Source: Sphingomonas telluris (GTDB taxonomy: Bacteria > Pseudomonadota > Alphaproteobacteria > Sphingomonadales > Sphingomonadaceae). Taken from it: 64,000 nucleotides of DNA. Position numbers and translations under genes: made by a program. This document shows positions 34,916-42,751 of this stretch, piece after piece. The stretch is from NCBI RefSeq assembly GCF_022568775.1, contig NZ_JAKZHW010000001.1, positions 1,302,001-1,366,000 of the forward strand, in the 5' to 3' direction. Under the pieces are notes generated by a model. It had not been told where the DNA came from and searched no databases. It worked only from the letters and a program-made list of their open reading frames with translations. How positions within the stretch are numbered: the first letter of the stretch is position 1; each line of letters starts with the position of its first letter.

Positions 34916-35737
34916 TTAGACGCGGTCTGCCGTCGTCGCGCCGGTGCGAACCGGCTCCTGCGTGCGGGCGGCCGGGCCACCTGCAGTCGCCGGACGAGCG
35001 GCTTCAGTCTTGGCCGAGGTCGGGCCGAAGCGCGGCTTCACGCGGCCTTCGGAAACGAGGTAGCCGTGAAGGTCGTTCGTGAAGGCCGCGAGGTCCTCCA
35101 TGATCGACTTGTTGCGACGGACGAGCCAGTTGTAGGCAAGCACGGCCGGAACGGCGACGACGAGGCCGAGCGCGGTCATGATCAGAGCTTCACCGACCGG
35201 GCCCGCGACGACGTCGATCGAGGCCTGGCCCGACGCGCCGATCTTGATGAGAGCGCGGTAGATGCCGATGACGGTACCGAACAGCCCGATGAACGGAGCG
35301 GTCGAACCGACGGTCGCGAGGAAGGCGAGGCCCTCACCGAGGCGGGCGCCGATCGCACCCTGGCTGCGGGCCAGGCTGTTTGCCATCCAGTCGTGGCGGT
35401 CGATCGGGTCGGTCAGCTTGTCGTGCTGCTCCTGCGCCAGAAGCGCATCGTCGACGATCGAGCGATAGGCGCTGCGGCTGTCGAGCTTGGTCGCGGCTTC
35501 ACGCAGGTTCGGCGAATTCCAGAAGCTCGCACGGACCTTGCGGCCCTGGCTGATGATCTTCTGCTGCTGCATCAGCTTCGTGAACAGGATGTAGAAAGAG
35601 AAGATCGACATACCCACGAGGATGATGAACACCGACCATGCGATGATGCCACCCTGCTCGAGGGCTTGGAAAAGGCCGTAGGGGTTCTCCCCGGCGGGAG
35701 CTGCAGCGGCTGCTGCGGTGAGTGCGAGAATTGACAT
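34916..35737 (-). CDS. exbB: MotA/TolQ/ExbB-type proton channel protein
   Basis: A 273-residue protein with three membrane segments: residues about 31-53, 140-165 and 183-205. The conserved channel motif GSTAPFIGLFGTVIGIYRAL and the following PVGEALIMTALGLVVAVPAVLAYNWLVRRN are ExbB/TolQ hallmarks. The C-terminal 45 residues are low-complexity, Ala/Pro/Thr-rich. It sits between tonB and the exbD genes; the absence of tolA, tolB and pal nearby and the adjacent tonB favour ExbB over TolQ. Confidence 0.92.
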   Translation of the reverse strand: MSILALTAAAAAAPAGENPYGLFQALEQGGIIAWSVFIILVGMSIFSFYILFTKLMQQQKIISQGRKVRASFWNSPNLREAATKLDSRSAYRSIVDDALLAQEQHDKLTDPIDRHDWMANSLARSQGAIGARLGEGLAFLATVGSTAPFIGLFGTVIGIYRALIKIGASGQASIDVVAGPVGEALIMTALGLVVAVPAVLAYNWLVRRNKSIMEDLAAFTNDLHGYLVSEGRVKPRFGPTSAKTEAARPATAGGPAARTQEPVRTGATTADRV

Positions 35738-35785
35738 GTCCGTCTACTTTCCTCTCGAAAAATAATTCAGTTCGGCGCGGCGGGC

Positions 35786-36451
35786 TCAGCCCTCGAGACG
35801 CCAGGTAATACGTTGGCTGTAAGTATCCGGCATCGGCTGGCCATTACTGCCCTTGGCCGGCGTGAACCGGGCGCGGCTGCGCAGGATGCGGCAGGTCGCA
35901 TTGTCGAGCGAACGCGATCCACTCGATCCGGTCACGTTGCATCCGCTGACACGTCCGTCCGTGCCGATGGAAAGCGAGACCGAAACGGTGCCCTGATCTT
36001 CGTTGCGGAGCGCGTCAGGCGGATAATCGTCCGCGCTGAACAGGCTCTGCAGGTTACCCTTGGCGCTCTGCGCCTTCGTCACGATCGCCGGAGGCGGCGG
36101 TGCGGGTGGAGCCGGAGGCGCCGGAGGCGCGGTCGGCGTGATCACCGGCGGCGGCGCTTCACGGACCGTCTGCACGATCGGCGGCGGCGCAATGTTGGTG
36201 CGAACCAACGGCGGCGGCGCAACGACCTGCGGCGGAGTTTCCGGCTGATCAGGCGGCGGGGGCGGCGGCTCCTCGGGGGGCGGCGGCTCCTCTTCGACGT
36301 TGAACGTCTTAAGGTCCTCAGCGGCCTTCTTCACGATGTTGTAAGCAAGTCCGGTCACGATCGCGTAGCCGAGTGCGGCATGGATCAGCGCCACGATGAC
36401 GATCGCGACCGTGCGGTTGCCGCTCATCTCTTTGCGTGTTGCGTATGACAT
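35786..36451 (-). CDS. tonB: TonB family energy transducer
   Basis: A 221-residue protein with an N-terminal membrane anchor (VAIVIVALIHAALGYAIVTG, with the functional His), a long periplasm-spanning Pro-rich region (about residues 53-125, with EEPPPPEEPPPPPPD and later PAPPAPPAPPPP) and a C-terminal TonB domain (YPPDALRNEDQGTVSVSLSIG). It transfers energy from ExbBD to outer-membrane receptors. It is the first gene of the operon; the 180 bases upstream contain the probable promoter and a perfect inverted repeat. Confidence 0.92.
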   Translation of the reverse strand: MSYATRKEMSGNRTVAIVIVALIHAALGYAIVTGLAYNIVKKAAEDLKTFNVEEEPPPPEEPPPPPPDQPETPPQVVAPPPLVRTNIAPPPIVQTVREAPPPVITPTAPPAPPAPPAPPPPAIVTKAQSAKGNLQSLFSADDYPPDALRNEDQGTVSVSLSIGTDGRVSGCNVTGSSGSRSLDNATCRILRSRARFTPAKGSNGQPMPDTYSQRITWRLEG

Positions 36452-36533
36452 TAACGCGCAGTTCTCCTCGACACGCCATCACCAAAGTTCGGATCCGGCG
36501 AGCCCCCTCCGCCCGATCCAATGAAGGAACGTT

Positions 36534-36558
36534 GTCCATGTACTATGGTTACATGGAC
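36534..36558. promoter_or_regulatory. 9-7-9 inverted repeat upstream of tonB
   Basis: GTCCATGTA (36534-36542), seven bases, TACATGGAC (36550-36558): a perfect 25-base inverted repeat 83-107 bases upstream of the tonB start. It is in the only sizeable gap before the operon, so it is a candidate operator for iron- or nutrient-dependent control. It does not match the classic Fur box; the regulator is unknown. The remainder of 36452-36630 is unremarkable. Confidence 0.4.
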
Positions 36559-36630
36559 GACAAGCGCGCCTCCTTAACTATCGCACAAAGGCCGTGCAAC
36601 GGATTTTGTTCCACTCTTGTTACGTTATGG

Positions 36631-37059
36631 TCACGCTTCCGGGGCAGCACCCGTGAACGAAGCGAGTTCCACGCCAACGGAGCGGGCCTCGGGATAGACG
36701 TCAGGCTTCGCCGTCACGACGCGCAAAGCACGCACGCCGCGCATCGCAGCAAAGCGATCGAAGAGCGCATGTACCAGAGATTCCTGCAGATTATAACGGC
36801 GCGCTGACGCCAGCTCCTGTACCTGCTCGCGCACGAAGTCGTAATCCCAAGCCGTCGAAGGATCGTCGCTGTCAGCCGGCGGAATGTGATCGAGCCAGAC
36901 TTCGACAGTAACCAGCAATCGCTGCGGTGTCCCGATTTCGAAATCGTGGAATCCGATGTCGGCCATGACCTCGAGCGAATCGAGAAAGATGCGCGCGCTG
37001 CGCGGACGCAGACTGTCCGGAATCATGCCCTCAAGGCGCGTGGTTACGTCGGTCATCAT
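36631..37059 (-). CDS. FolB-like dihydroneopterin aldolase family protein
   Basis: A 142-residue protein of the tunnelling-fold (T-fold) family. RIFLDSLEVMADIGFHDFEIGTPQ near residue 18, a central YDFVREQVQELA, and TAKPDVYPEARSVGVEL with the conserved Lys are FolB signatures. FolB cleaves dihydroneopterin to hydroxymethyl-dihydropterin in folate synthesis. The ATG at 37059 overlaps the stop of the upstream SDR gene (ATGA); GGAGG precedes it closely, so an ATG three bases later is possible. Coupling with a FolM-like reductase supports pteridine metabolism. Confidence 0.85.
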   Translation of the reverse strand: MMTDVTTRLEGMIPDSLRPRSARIFLDSLEVMADIGFHDFEIGTPQRLLVTVEVWLDHIPPADSDDPSTAWDYDFVREQVQELASARRYNLQESLVHALFDRFAAMRGVRALRVVTAKPDVYPEARSVGVELASFTGAAPEA

Positions 37060-37790
37060 TCCTCCAGAAACTGCACGTCGCGCGATGGCGGATCGAAGCG
37101 CTGGCCGCCGTCGATCACGAGCACTTCGCCTGTCACGGCCCACGCCTGCGCGAAGTACCGGACGGCCGCGACGACATCCTGCGGCTCGACGCCGCGCCGC
37201 AGCGGATTTCGGGCGTGCATGATCGCGAAATTCTCGGCGCTCTGACCTGTCGACCGGAGCATCAGCGCCGGAGCGATTCCATTGACGCGAATCCCTTTCG
37301 GAGCGAGCGCCCGCGCCGCGAGTTCGGTGAATCCAGCGAGGGCCTGCTTCGACAAAGTGTAGCTCAGAAAATCCGGGTTGGGCGCGATGAGCTTTGAATC
37401 GAGAAGGTTGATGACGATGCCGTCATCGCCCGCGCGATGTTGCCGCGCGAAAGCTTCCGTCAGAAGAATCGGAGCGCGAACATTGACCGCAACATGGGCG
37501 TCCAGTTCGTCGGGGTTGAAGTCACCCAGCGCGTCGTGAGCGAAACGCGCTGCATTGTTGATCAGCAGCCGAACCGGCGGAAGTTCTCTGGCAGCTTCGA
37601 AGATGGTGTGTGCACAGGCAAGATCGGCGAGAGCGGCAACGACCTTCACCGCGCCCTCGGGCACGGAATCGTCGGCATGATGAACGTGCGCGACCACGGT
37701 CCAGCCGTCTTCGACGAGCGCGGCAGCGAGCACGGCGCCGACGCGTTTTCCGGCTCCCGTTACGATTGCTGTGCGCGGTCCCTCGTTCAT
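37056..37790 (-). CDS. SDR oxidoreductase, pteridine reductase (FolM/PTR1)-like
   Basis: A 244-residue short-chain dehydrogenase. The cofactor loop is TGAGKRVG with Arg in place of the usual second Gly region, a feature of FolM/PTR1 pteridine reductases that use NADPH. NNAARFAHD and the catalytic YTLSK (Tyr-x3-Lys) follow, and the C-terminus has EVLVIDGGQRFDP. It is directly upstream of, and overlaps, a FolB-like aldolase gene, which fits dihydromonapterin or dihydrofolate reduction. The substrate is inferred. Confidence 0.8.
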   Translation of the reverse strand: MNEGPRTAIVTGAGKRVGAVLAAALVEDGWTVVAHVHHADDSVPEGAVKVVAALADLACAHTIFEAARELPPVRLLINNAARFAHDALGDFNPDELDAHVAVNVRAPILLTEAFARQHRAGDDGIVINLLDSKLIAPNPDFLSYTLSKQALAGFTELAARALAPKGIRVNGIAPALMLRSTGQSAENFAIMHARNPLRRGVEPQDVVAAVRYFAQAWAVTGEVLVIDGGQRFDPPSRDVQFLEE

Positions 37791-37834
37791 CGCGCTCTGT
37801 TGTCATCGCGAGCGCGGCGAAGCAATGACGAGTC

Positions 37835-38413
37835 GTGCCCGAAAGTCGCGCCCCTATCGAGCTGCACGGTGTCAGCCTTGCCGAATTGCAGACGCTGATC
37901 GACGAGCGCCGGCTGCCGCCAGTCGACAAGTGGGATCCAACGCACTGTGGCCATAGTGGCATGCGCATCGCGCGCGACGGCACCTGGTATCACGAAGGCA
38001 GTCCCATCGGCCGGTCCGCGATGGTGCGGCTGTTTTCAACTGTGCTCCGCCGCGAACCGGATGGAACGCACGTCCTCGTCACCCCCGTGGAGAAGCTCGA
38101 GATCGAGGTCGAAAGCACGGCCTTCCGCGCGACCGAGATGCAGTCGGAAGGCGAAGGTCCGGCACGGAAGATCGCGTTCAAGCTCGACAGTGGCGATCTC
38201 GTCATCGCCGGCCCGGATCACCCGCTCGTCATCGAAGCCACGGACCACGGTCCATCCCCGCGGCTGGCCGTGCGGCATGGCCTGCAGGCTGAGCTGTCGA
38301 GACCTCTTTATTATGAGCTCGCGGAAATCGCGCTTGCCGAGGGCAGCGAACCCGCGGGCGTGTGGAGCGACGGCACGTTCTTCGCGCTCGATCCGGATGG
38401 TGCCGCACAATGA
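37835..38413 (+). CDS. DUF1285 domain protein
   Basis: A 192-residue protein starting with GTG. PPVDKWDPTHCGHSGMRIARDGTWYHEGSPIGR at residues 28-60 (shown here by its ends: WDP, CGHSGMRI, W-x-HEG-x-PI) is the hallmark of DUF1285, and the second half has HPLVI and WSDGTFFAL. The structure is known for a few members; the function is not. The stop overlaps the start of the Nudix gene (ATGA), the first of three coupled genes ending in cca. Confidence 0.85.
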   Translation: MPESRAPIELHGVSLAELQTLIDERRLPPVDKWDPTHCGHSGMRIARDGTWYHEGSPIGRSAMVRLFSTVLRREPDGTHVLVTPVEKLEIEVESTAFRATEMQSEGEGPARKIAFKLDSGDLVIAGPDHPLVIEATDHGPSPRLAVRHGLQAELSRPLYYELAEIALAEGSEPAGVWSDGTFFALDPDGAAQ

Positions 38414-38991
38414 ACCTGTCCGATCGATTGCGCGCAGCCATCTCGGATGGCGGGGCGGAAGACATGCTGATCGGCGATCTTCCGGAAGTCCACAGGGACG
38501 CGGATACGCCGGCCGCCGTGCTCATCGCCGTCACGGACCGGCCGGAGCCTGGCGTGATCCTGACCGTCCGGCGCGAGCACATGCGCACGCACGCGGGACA
38601 GATCGCTTTCCCCGGCGGGCGGCTCGACCCCGGCGAAGACACAGTCGCGGCGGCATTACGCGAGGCCCACGAGGAGATCGGTCTCGATCCGGCCGAGGTC
38701 GATGTCATCCGTGAGCTCGACCCATATCGCACCGTGACGAGCTACATCATCACTCCTGTCGTCGGCGTGGTCCCGCCCGACCTGCCGCTGGAACCGCACG
38801 AGCATGAGGTGGCAGACTGGTTCGAAGCCCCCCTCGCCTTCATCCTCGATCCGGCCAACCAGCAGCGGCAAAGCGCCTTGTTTCAGGGCCGGACCCGCCA
38901 CTATTACGAGATCGTCTGGAATGGGCGCAGGATCTGGGGGGCAACTGCGGCAGTGATCGTCAATCTCTCTCGCAGGTTGCAGTGGAGCTGA
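38410..38991 (+). CDS. Nudix hydrolase, CoA pyrophosphatase type
   Basis: A 193-residue protein with the Nudix box GGRLDPGEDTVAAALREAHEEIG (G-x5-E-x7-REVGEE pattern) preceded by RTHAGQIAFPG, which is the NuCoA/UPF0035 signature of coenzyme A diphosphatases (YeaB/NudL-like). Hydrolyses CoA or oxidised CoA to phosphopantetheine and 3',5'-ADP. The ATG at 38410 overlaps the previous stop, and its own end overlaps the cca start by ten bases. Confidence 0.9.
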   Translation: MNLSDRLRAAISDGGAEDMLIGDLPEVHRDADTPAAVLIAVTDRPEPGVILTVRREHMRTHAGQIAFPGGRLDPGEDTVAAALREAHEEIGLDPAEVDVIRELDPYRTVTSYIITPVVGVVPPDLPLEPHEHEVADWFEAPLAFILDPANQQRQSALFQGRTRHYYEIVWNGRRIWGATAAVIVNLSRRLQWS

Positions 38992-40175
38992 AGCTCAACG
39001 TCGCGAAGTGGGGTCGCCGCCGGGGGATGGCTCGCCTGCTCGATGCGCTTGGCGCCGACGAGGGGCTGACGCGCTACGTCGGAGGAGCAGTGCGCGACGA
39101 GCTGCTCGACATCCCCGTCAACGATGTGGACCTCGCCACCAAGCTTCGGCCCGACGACGTCGTGGAGCGGCTGGAGGCCGCGAAGATCAAGGCCGTGCCG
39201 ACGGGTATCGAGCACGGGACCGTCACTGCGATCAGCAACGGTCATCCGGTCGAGGTGACCAGCCTTCGGCGAGACGTCGCGACCGACGGCCGGCGGGCGA
39301 CCGTCGCCTTCACCGACGACTGGCAGGAAGACGCCGCCCGGCGCGACTTCACGATCAACGCCCTCTTCGCCGATCCGCGCACCGGCGAGATTTACGATTA
39401 TTTCGGCGGCATCGGGGACCTGCTGGAGCGCCGCGTCCGCTTCATTGGCGACCCTTATGAGCGAATTGCCGAAGACCATCTGAGGATCCTCCGCTTCTTC
39501 CGGTTCCACGCCCGGTTCGGAAAGGACGACCCCGACGCCGCCGCACTCGACGCCTGTGCGGCACGCGCGAACGACTTGATGGCGCTTTCGCGTGAGCGGA
39601 TCGCCGACGAGCTGATTAAGCTCCTCGCGGTCGTCGACCCGACGCCGACAGTACGCATCATGCTCGATCGCGGCATATTGCTGCCGGTCATTCCCGAAAT
39701 TGCTGTGACATCGGCCGACGCGTTGAACAAACTCGTCGCGCTGGAGCGCAAGGCTGGAATAGCGGGCGATCCGCTCCGCCGCCTGGCGGCATTGTTGCCA
39801 CGTGATCCGGCCGTCGCCGAGCGCGTGGCGGTTCGGCTCAAGCTTTCGACAAAGGCGCGCAAGCGGCTCGGCTGCGCTGTGGCGAGCGACCTCGACGTGA
39901 ACGCGCACGCGCTCGCCTATTTCATCGGCACCGAGTGCGCGATCGACCGCCTTCTCCTGGCGAACAAATCCACGGATGCAGCCGAGATCGGCCTATGGAC
40001 CGCACCCCGTCTTCCGATCGGCGGAGGCGAGCTGATCGAGCGCGGCCTGACTGCCGGGCCAGTCGTCGCTCGCACGCTACGAGCGCTGGAACGCCGCTGG
40101 GTCGATCGCGGTTTCCCGACGGGTGCCGACTTCGACCAAATCGTTGCGGAAGCGCTGAAAAGCGCCAACAATTGA
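38982..40175 (+). CDS. cca: CCA tRNA nucleotidyltransferase
   Basis: A 397-residue class II nucleotidyltransferase. YVGGAVRDELLD and VNDVDLAT (catalytic Asp pair) near residues 32-50 are followed by RRDFTINALF, YFGGIGDLLERRVRFIGDP and the RILRFFRF helix, the motifs A-E of tRNA CCA-adding and poly(A) polymerases. It builds or repairs the 3'-CCA end of tRNAs. GTG start inside the end of the Nudix gene. Alphaproteobacterial members of this length may show A- or CC-adding preference, which cannot be judged here. Confidence 0.92.
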   Translation: MELKLNVAKWGRRRGMARLLDALGADEGLTRYVGGAVRDELLDIPVNDVDLATKLRPDDVVERLEAAKIKAVPTGIEHGTVTAISNGHPVEVTSLRRDVATDGRRATVAFTDDWQEDAARRDFTINALFADPRTGEIYDYFGGIGDLLERRVRFIGDPYERIAEDHLRILRFFRFHARFGKDDPDAAALDACAARANDLMALSRERIADELIKLLAVVDPTPTVRIMLDRGILLPVIPEIAVTSADALNKLVALERKAGIAGDPLRRLAALLPRDPAVAERVAVRLKLSTKARKRLGCAVASDLDVNAHALAYFIGTECAIDRLLLANKSTDAAEIGLWTAPRLPIGGGELIERGLTAGPVVARTLRALERRWVDRGFPTGADFDQIVAEALKSANN

Positions 40176-40298
40176 TGTGTCCCGACCCCGTTGCGCATTT
40201 GCAACACCGCGCCGCGGACGCGGCTGATCCGGTTGCGTTGCAATACTTTCGGATGCATGACCGCCGCAGGCTTTTCTTGGCCACAGAGGGGTTATTTA

Positions 40299-41147
40299 AT
40301 GCGTAAATACCTGCTCGCCGCTGTAGCTGCGGCTGCAATCGCATCGCCCGCCGCCGCTCGCGACGGCTCGGGCTATGTGGGCATCGATCTCGGACCGATG
40401 CTCGCAGAGGATTCCGACTACGACTTCACCGACGCAACGCACGACGTGAACGACGGCGTCAGCACCGATTACAAGACCGGCTTCGATGTCGATCTCATCG
40501 GCGGCTACGACCTCGGCATGTTCCGCGTCGAGCTCGAGCTTGGCTACAAGCGCGCGAGCATCGACGAAGTGTCGATCAACAACGCCATCGTCCCGGGCAA
40601 CCAGGTCAACTTCGACGCTGACGGCAGCACCAAGGTCTATTCGATCATGGGCAACGGCATGGTCGACTTCGGCGGCGACAACGGCTGGAGCGGCTTCCTG
40701 GGCGTCGGCCTCGGTCTTGCCCGCGTGAAGACGAACGCAGACTTCAGCGCAACGGTCCCGACCGTTCCGTCGACCGACTTCGGTTTCAGCGATTCCGATT
40801 CCGGCATCGCCTACCAGGTCATTGCCGGTGTCCGCACGGCGGTGAGCGACAACATCGATCTGGGCCTGAAGTATCGCTTCTTCACGACGAAGGCGATGGA
40901 CTTCGAGGACGATCTCGACGGTGCGTCGCTGCACGGCCGTTTCCGGTCGCACAGCCTGATGGCGAGCCTGATCTACAACTTCTACTCGCCGCCGCCGCCG
41001 CCGCCGCCCCCACCGCCGCCCCCGCCGCCTCCACCGCCTCCGGCGACGCAGACGTGCCCGGACGGATCGGTGATCCTGGCGACCGAAGCGTGCCCGGCTC
41101 CGCCGCCGCCTCCTCCGCCGCCGCCGCCGGCGCCGGAACGCGGCTAA
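40299..41147 (+). CDS. OmpA-like outer-membrane barrel with poly-proline tail
   Basis: A 282-residue protein: a signal peptide (MRKYLLAAVAAAAIASPAAA), an eight-strand-type beta-barrel (GYVGIDLGPML, GGYDLGMFRVELELGYKRA, GWSGFLGVGLGLARV, LGLKYRFF, SLMASLIYNFY), then about 18 consecutive prolines, a Cys-containing linker (TCPDGSVILATEACP) and ten more prolines ending PAPERG. The peptidoglycan-binding OmpA domain usually found after such a linker is absent. Translation of the proline runs would need EF-P. AGAGGGG lies eight bases before the ATG at 40299. Confidence 0.82.
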   Translation: MRKYLLAAVAAAAIASPAAARDGSGYVGIDLGPMLAEDSDYDFTDATHDVNDGVSTDYKTGFDVDLIGGYDLGMFRVELELGYKRASIDEVSINNAIVPGNQVNFDADGSTKVYSIMGNGMVDFGGDNGWSGFLGVGLGLARVKTNADFSATVPTVPSTDFGFSDSDSGIAYQVIAGVRTAVSDNIDLGLKYRFFTTKAMDFEDDLDGASLHGRFRSHSLMASLIYNFYSPPPPPPPPPPPPPPPPPPATQTCPDGSVILATEACPAPPPPPPPPPPAPERG

Positions 41148-41167
41148 GATCGCGGTCACAGGAAAAC

Positions 41168-41204
41168 GGCCGGTCCGGAGAAATCCGGGCCGGCCTTTTC
41201 TTTT
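41168..41204 (+). terminator. Rho-independent terminator of the barrel gene
   Basis: GGCCGGTCCGGA (41168-41179), loop GAAA, TCCGGGCCGGCC (41184-41195) with one wobble pair, followed by TTTTCTTTT. Confidence 0.92.
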
Positions 41205-41211
41205 GGGCAAA

Positions 41212-41250
41212 GAAAAGGCGGCGATGGGAGATCCCACCGCCGCCTTTGAT
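41212..41250 (-). terminator. Terminator of the large L,D-transpeptidase gene
   Basis: AAAGGCGGCG (41214-41223) and CGCCGCCTTT (41238-41247) pair perfectly; on the minus strand the stem is followed by TCTTTG. It faces the plus-strand terminator, insulating the convergent genes from each other. Confidence 0.85.
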
Positions 41251-41264
41251 TTATGCTTTCAGGC

Positions 41265-42623
41265 TTAGTCCCTCGGCACTCGCGATGCCACCATCTGGGC
41301 CGCGGCCATTTGTGCAGCGCCCGGCTTATCCCAGCCGTATGGATCCTTGAGATAGGTCAGCCCCGCCGACGTCGGCTGCGCCGTGAGATAGGTTAGGATG
41401 ATCGGCACCGGCTGCGGCACCTGGGCCTGGATTTCCGGGTCGGGGCCCGGCGCAACCGGATCGCGGCCCCCCAGCAGCCACCGCCCAAAGCGCTTGGCAT
41501 CTTCCAGACGGACGCAGCCATTGCTCTGGTGCAGGTCGGCGTCCTTGAAATGCTGAGGCGTCGACGTGTCGTGCAGATAGATATCTTCCGGGTTCGGGAA
41601 GGGGAACTTGAGCACGCCCATGAAATTCTCGGGACCCGGGTCCTGACGGACGCGAAGCCTCACCTTGCCGGACGCAACGTCCTTCCAGTTGATGCTCTCG
41701 GCGGGAATCGTCGCCGAATTAGCGCTCCAATCGGCCATCACCTGGTAGCCCATCTTGCCATGGAAATACTTCATGCCACCGGCAAGCGTCTTCGCCGCAA
41801 TGGGTCCGCGCACGAGGTGGTCAGGCGCATTCCAATACGGATTGTAGACGATGTAATACATGACGCTGGAGATCATCGGCGTCGGACGGTCCGGCATTCC
41901 GACGATCACCTTCATCGAATCCACCGGCACACCGTTCTCGTACATGTAAAGGCGCGAACCGCCTGCGTCGACGAGGACGAAACGTCCCTTGGCCGGGATC
42001 GAGCGCGAGCGCTCCAGGTTAAGTACAGCGCGCGGATCTGGGTCGAGCGTGCCCGTCTGCTGCATTCGCGCCCATTCGGCATCGCGGATGCCCGCGTAGA
42101 CTGGGTTCACCGCGGCGACTGAAGAGACGTGCGCTTCTAGCGAGGGCGCGCTGGAGGCAGCGAGCAGGATTTGGTCCGTGCGCGTGCCCTGCGGCTTCAG
42201 GACGTCATATTGGTAGATCATGCCGGGCGTCGGGCGCTTGATCGTCTGGACATACAGCACCCAGGCCGCCGAAATGGTTTGCTCGGCAGCGGCGATGTCG
42301 GCCGGATTGCCGCTCGAAGCTGCGCGCACGGCATTCTCGACCTGAACGGCGAGCTCGGGGCCGTTCGAAAGGCCATCGAGGCGGGCGCGACGCAGGATTT
42401 GCGTCAGCTGCGTCACGGCGACCGACGGACCGCCGTTCTTGAACCAGATCGGCTTCAGCTTGTACTGGTCGTAGAGAGCGCTCACCGACCCAGCGGTCGG
42501 AATGCTCACGATCGGCGCCGCAGCGATAGGCGCAAGCGCCTGGTCCGCGGCAATGGCGGCGGTGGGACCGGCAACCGCAAGTGCGGATGCCAAGGCGATC
42601 ATCTTAAATCTGTGCAGGCTCAC
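41265..42623 (-). CDS. L,D-transpeptidase, large multidomain (YcbB/LdtD-like)
   Basis: A 452-residue periplasmic protein with a signal peptide (residues 8-25, FKMIALASALAVAGPTAAIA). The N-terminal half is a scaffold domain (SALYDQYKLKPIWFKNGG), the C-terminal half a YkuD domain starting near RFVLVDAGGSRLYMYENG, with the catalytic LHQSNGCVRLED. This arrangement is that of YcbB-type enzymes, which form 3-3 cross-links. The open frame begins at 42689, but GAGGG lies six bases before the GTG at 42623, so that start is preferred. The second L,D-transpeptidase of the window is at 4102-4656. Confidence 0.88.
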   Translation of the reverse strand: MSLHRFKMIALASALAVAGPTAAIAADQALAPIAAAPIVSIPTAGSVSALYDQYKLKPIWFKNGGPSVAVTQLTQILRRARLDGLSNGPELAVQVENAVRAASSGNPADIAAAEQTISAAWVLYVQTIKRPTPGMIYQYDVLKPQGTRTDQILLAASSAPSLEAHVSSVAAVNPVYAGIRDAEWARMQQTGTLDPDPRAVLNLERSRSIPAKGRFVLVDAGGSRLYMYENGVPVDSMKVIVGMPDRPTPMISSVMYYIVYNPYWNAPDHLVRGPIAAKTLAGGMKYFHGKMGYQVMADWSANSATIPAESINWKDVASGKVRLRVRQDPGPENFMGVLKFPFPNPEDIYLHDTSTPQHFKDADLHQSNGCVRLEDAKRFGRWLLGGRDPVAPGPDPEIQAQVPQPVPIILTYLTAQPTSAGLTYLKDPYGWDKPGAAQMAAAQMVASRVPRD

Positions 42624-42751
42624 GATTTTCCCTCTACCCGGCGTTACCTGAACAATGCCCTTACGGCTGCGCAGGTTCAACCGGGACACACCCCTAATGA
42701 TTATCCGCTAAAAAGTGTGTGCCTGAGGGCACAGGTTCAAGCGCGCCAAGA

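Noticed and set aside
40985..41140. CCG-rich runs in the barrel gene as a DNA repeat or mobile element
   Set aside because: They encode proline and use mixed synonymous codons; they are protein-level low complexity.
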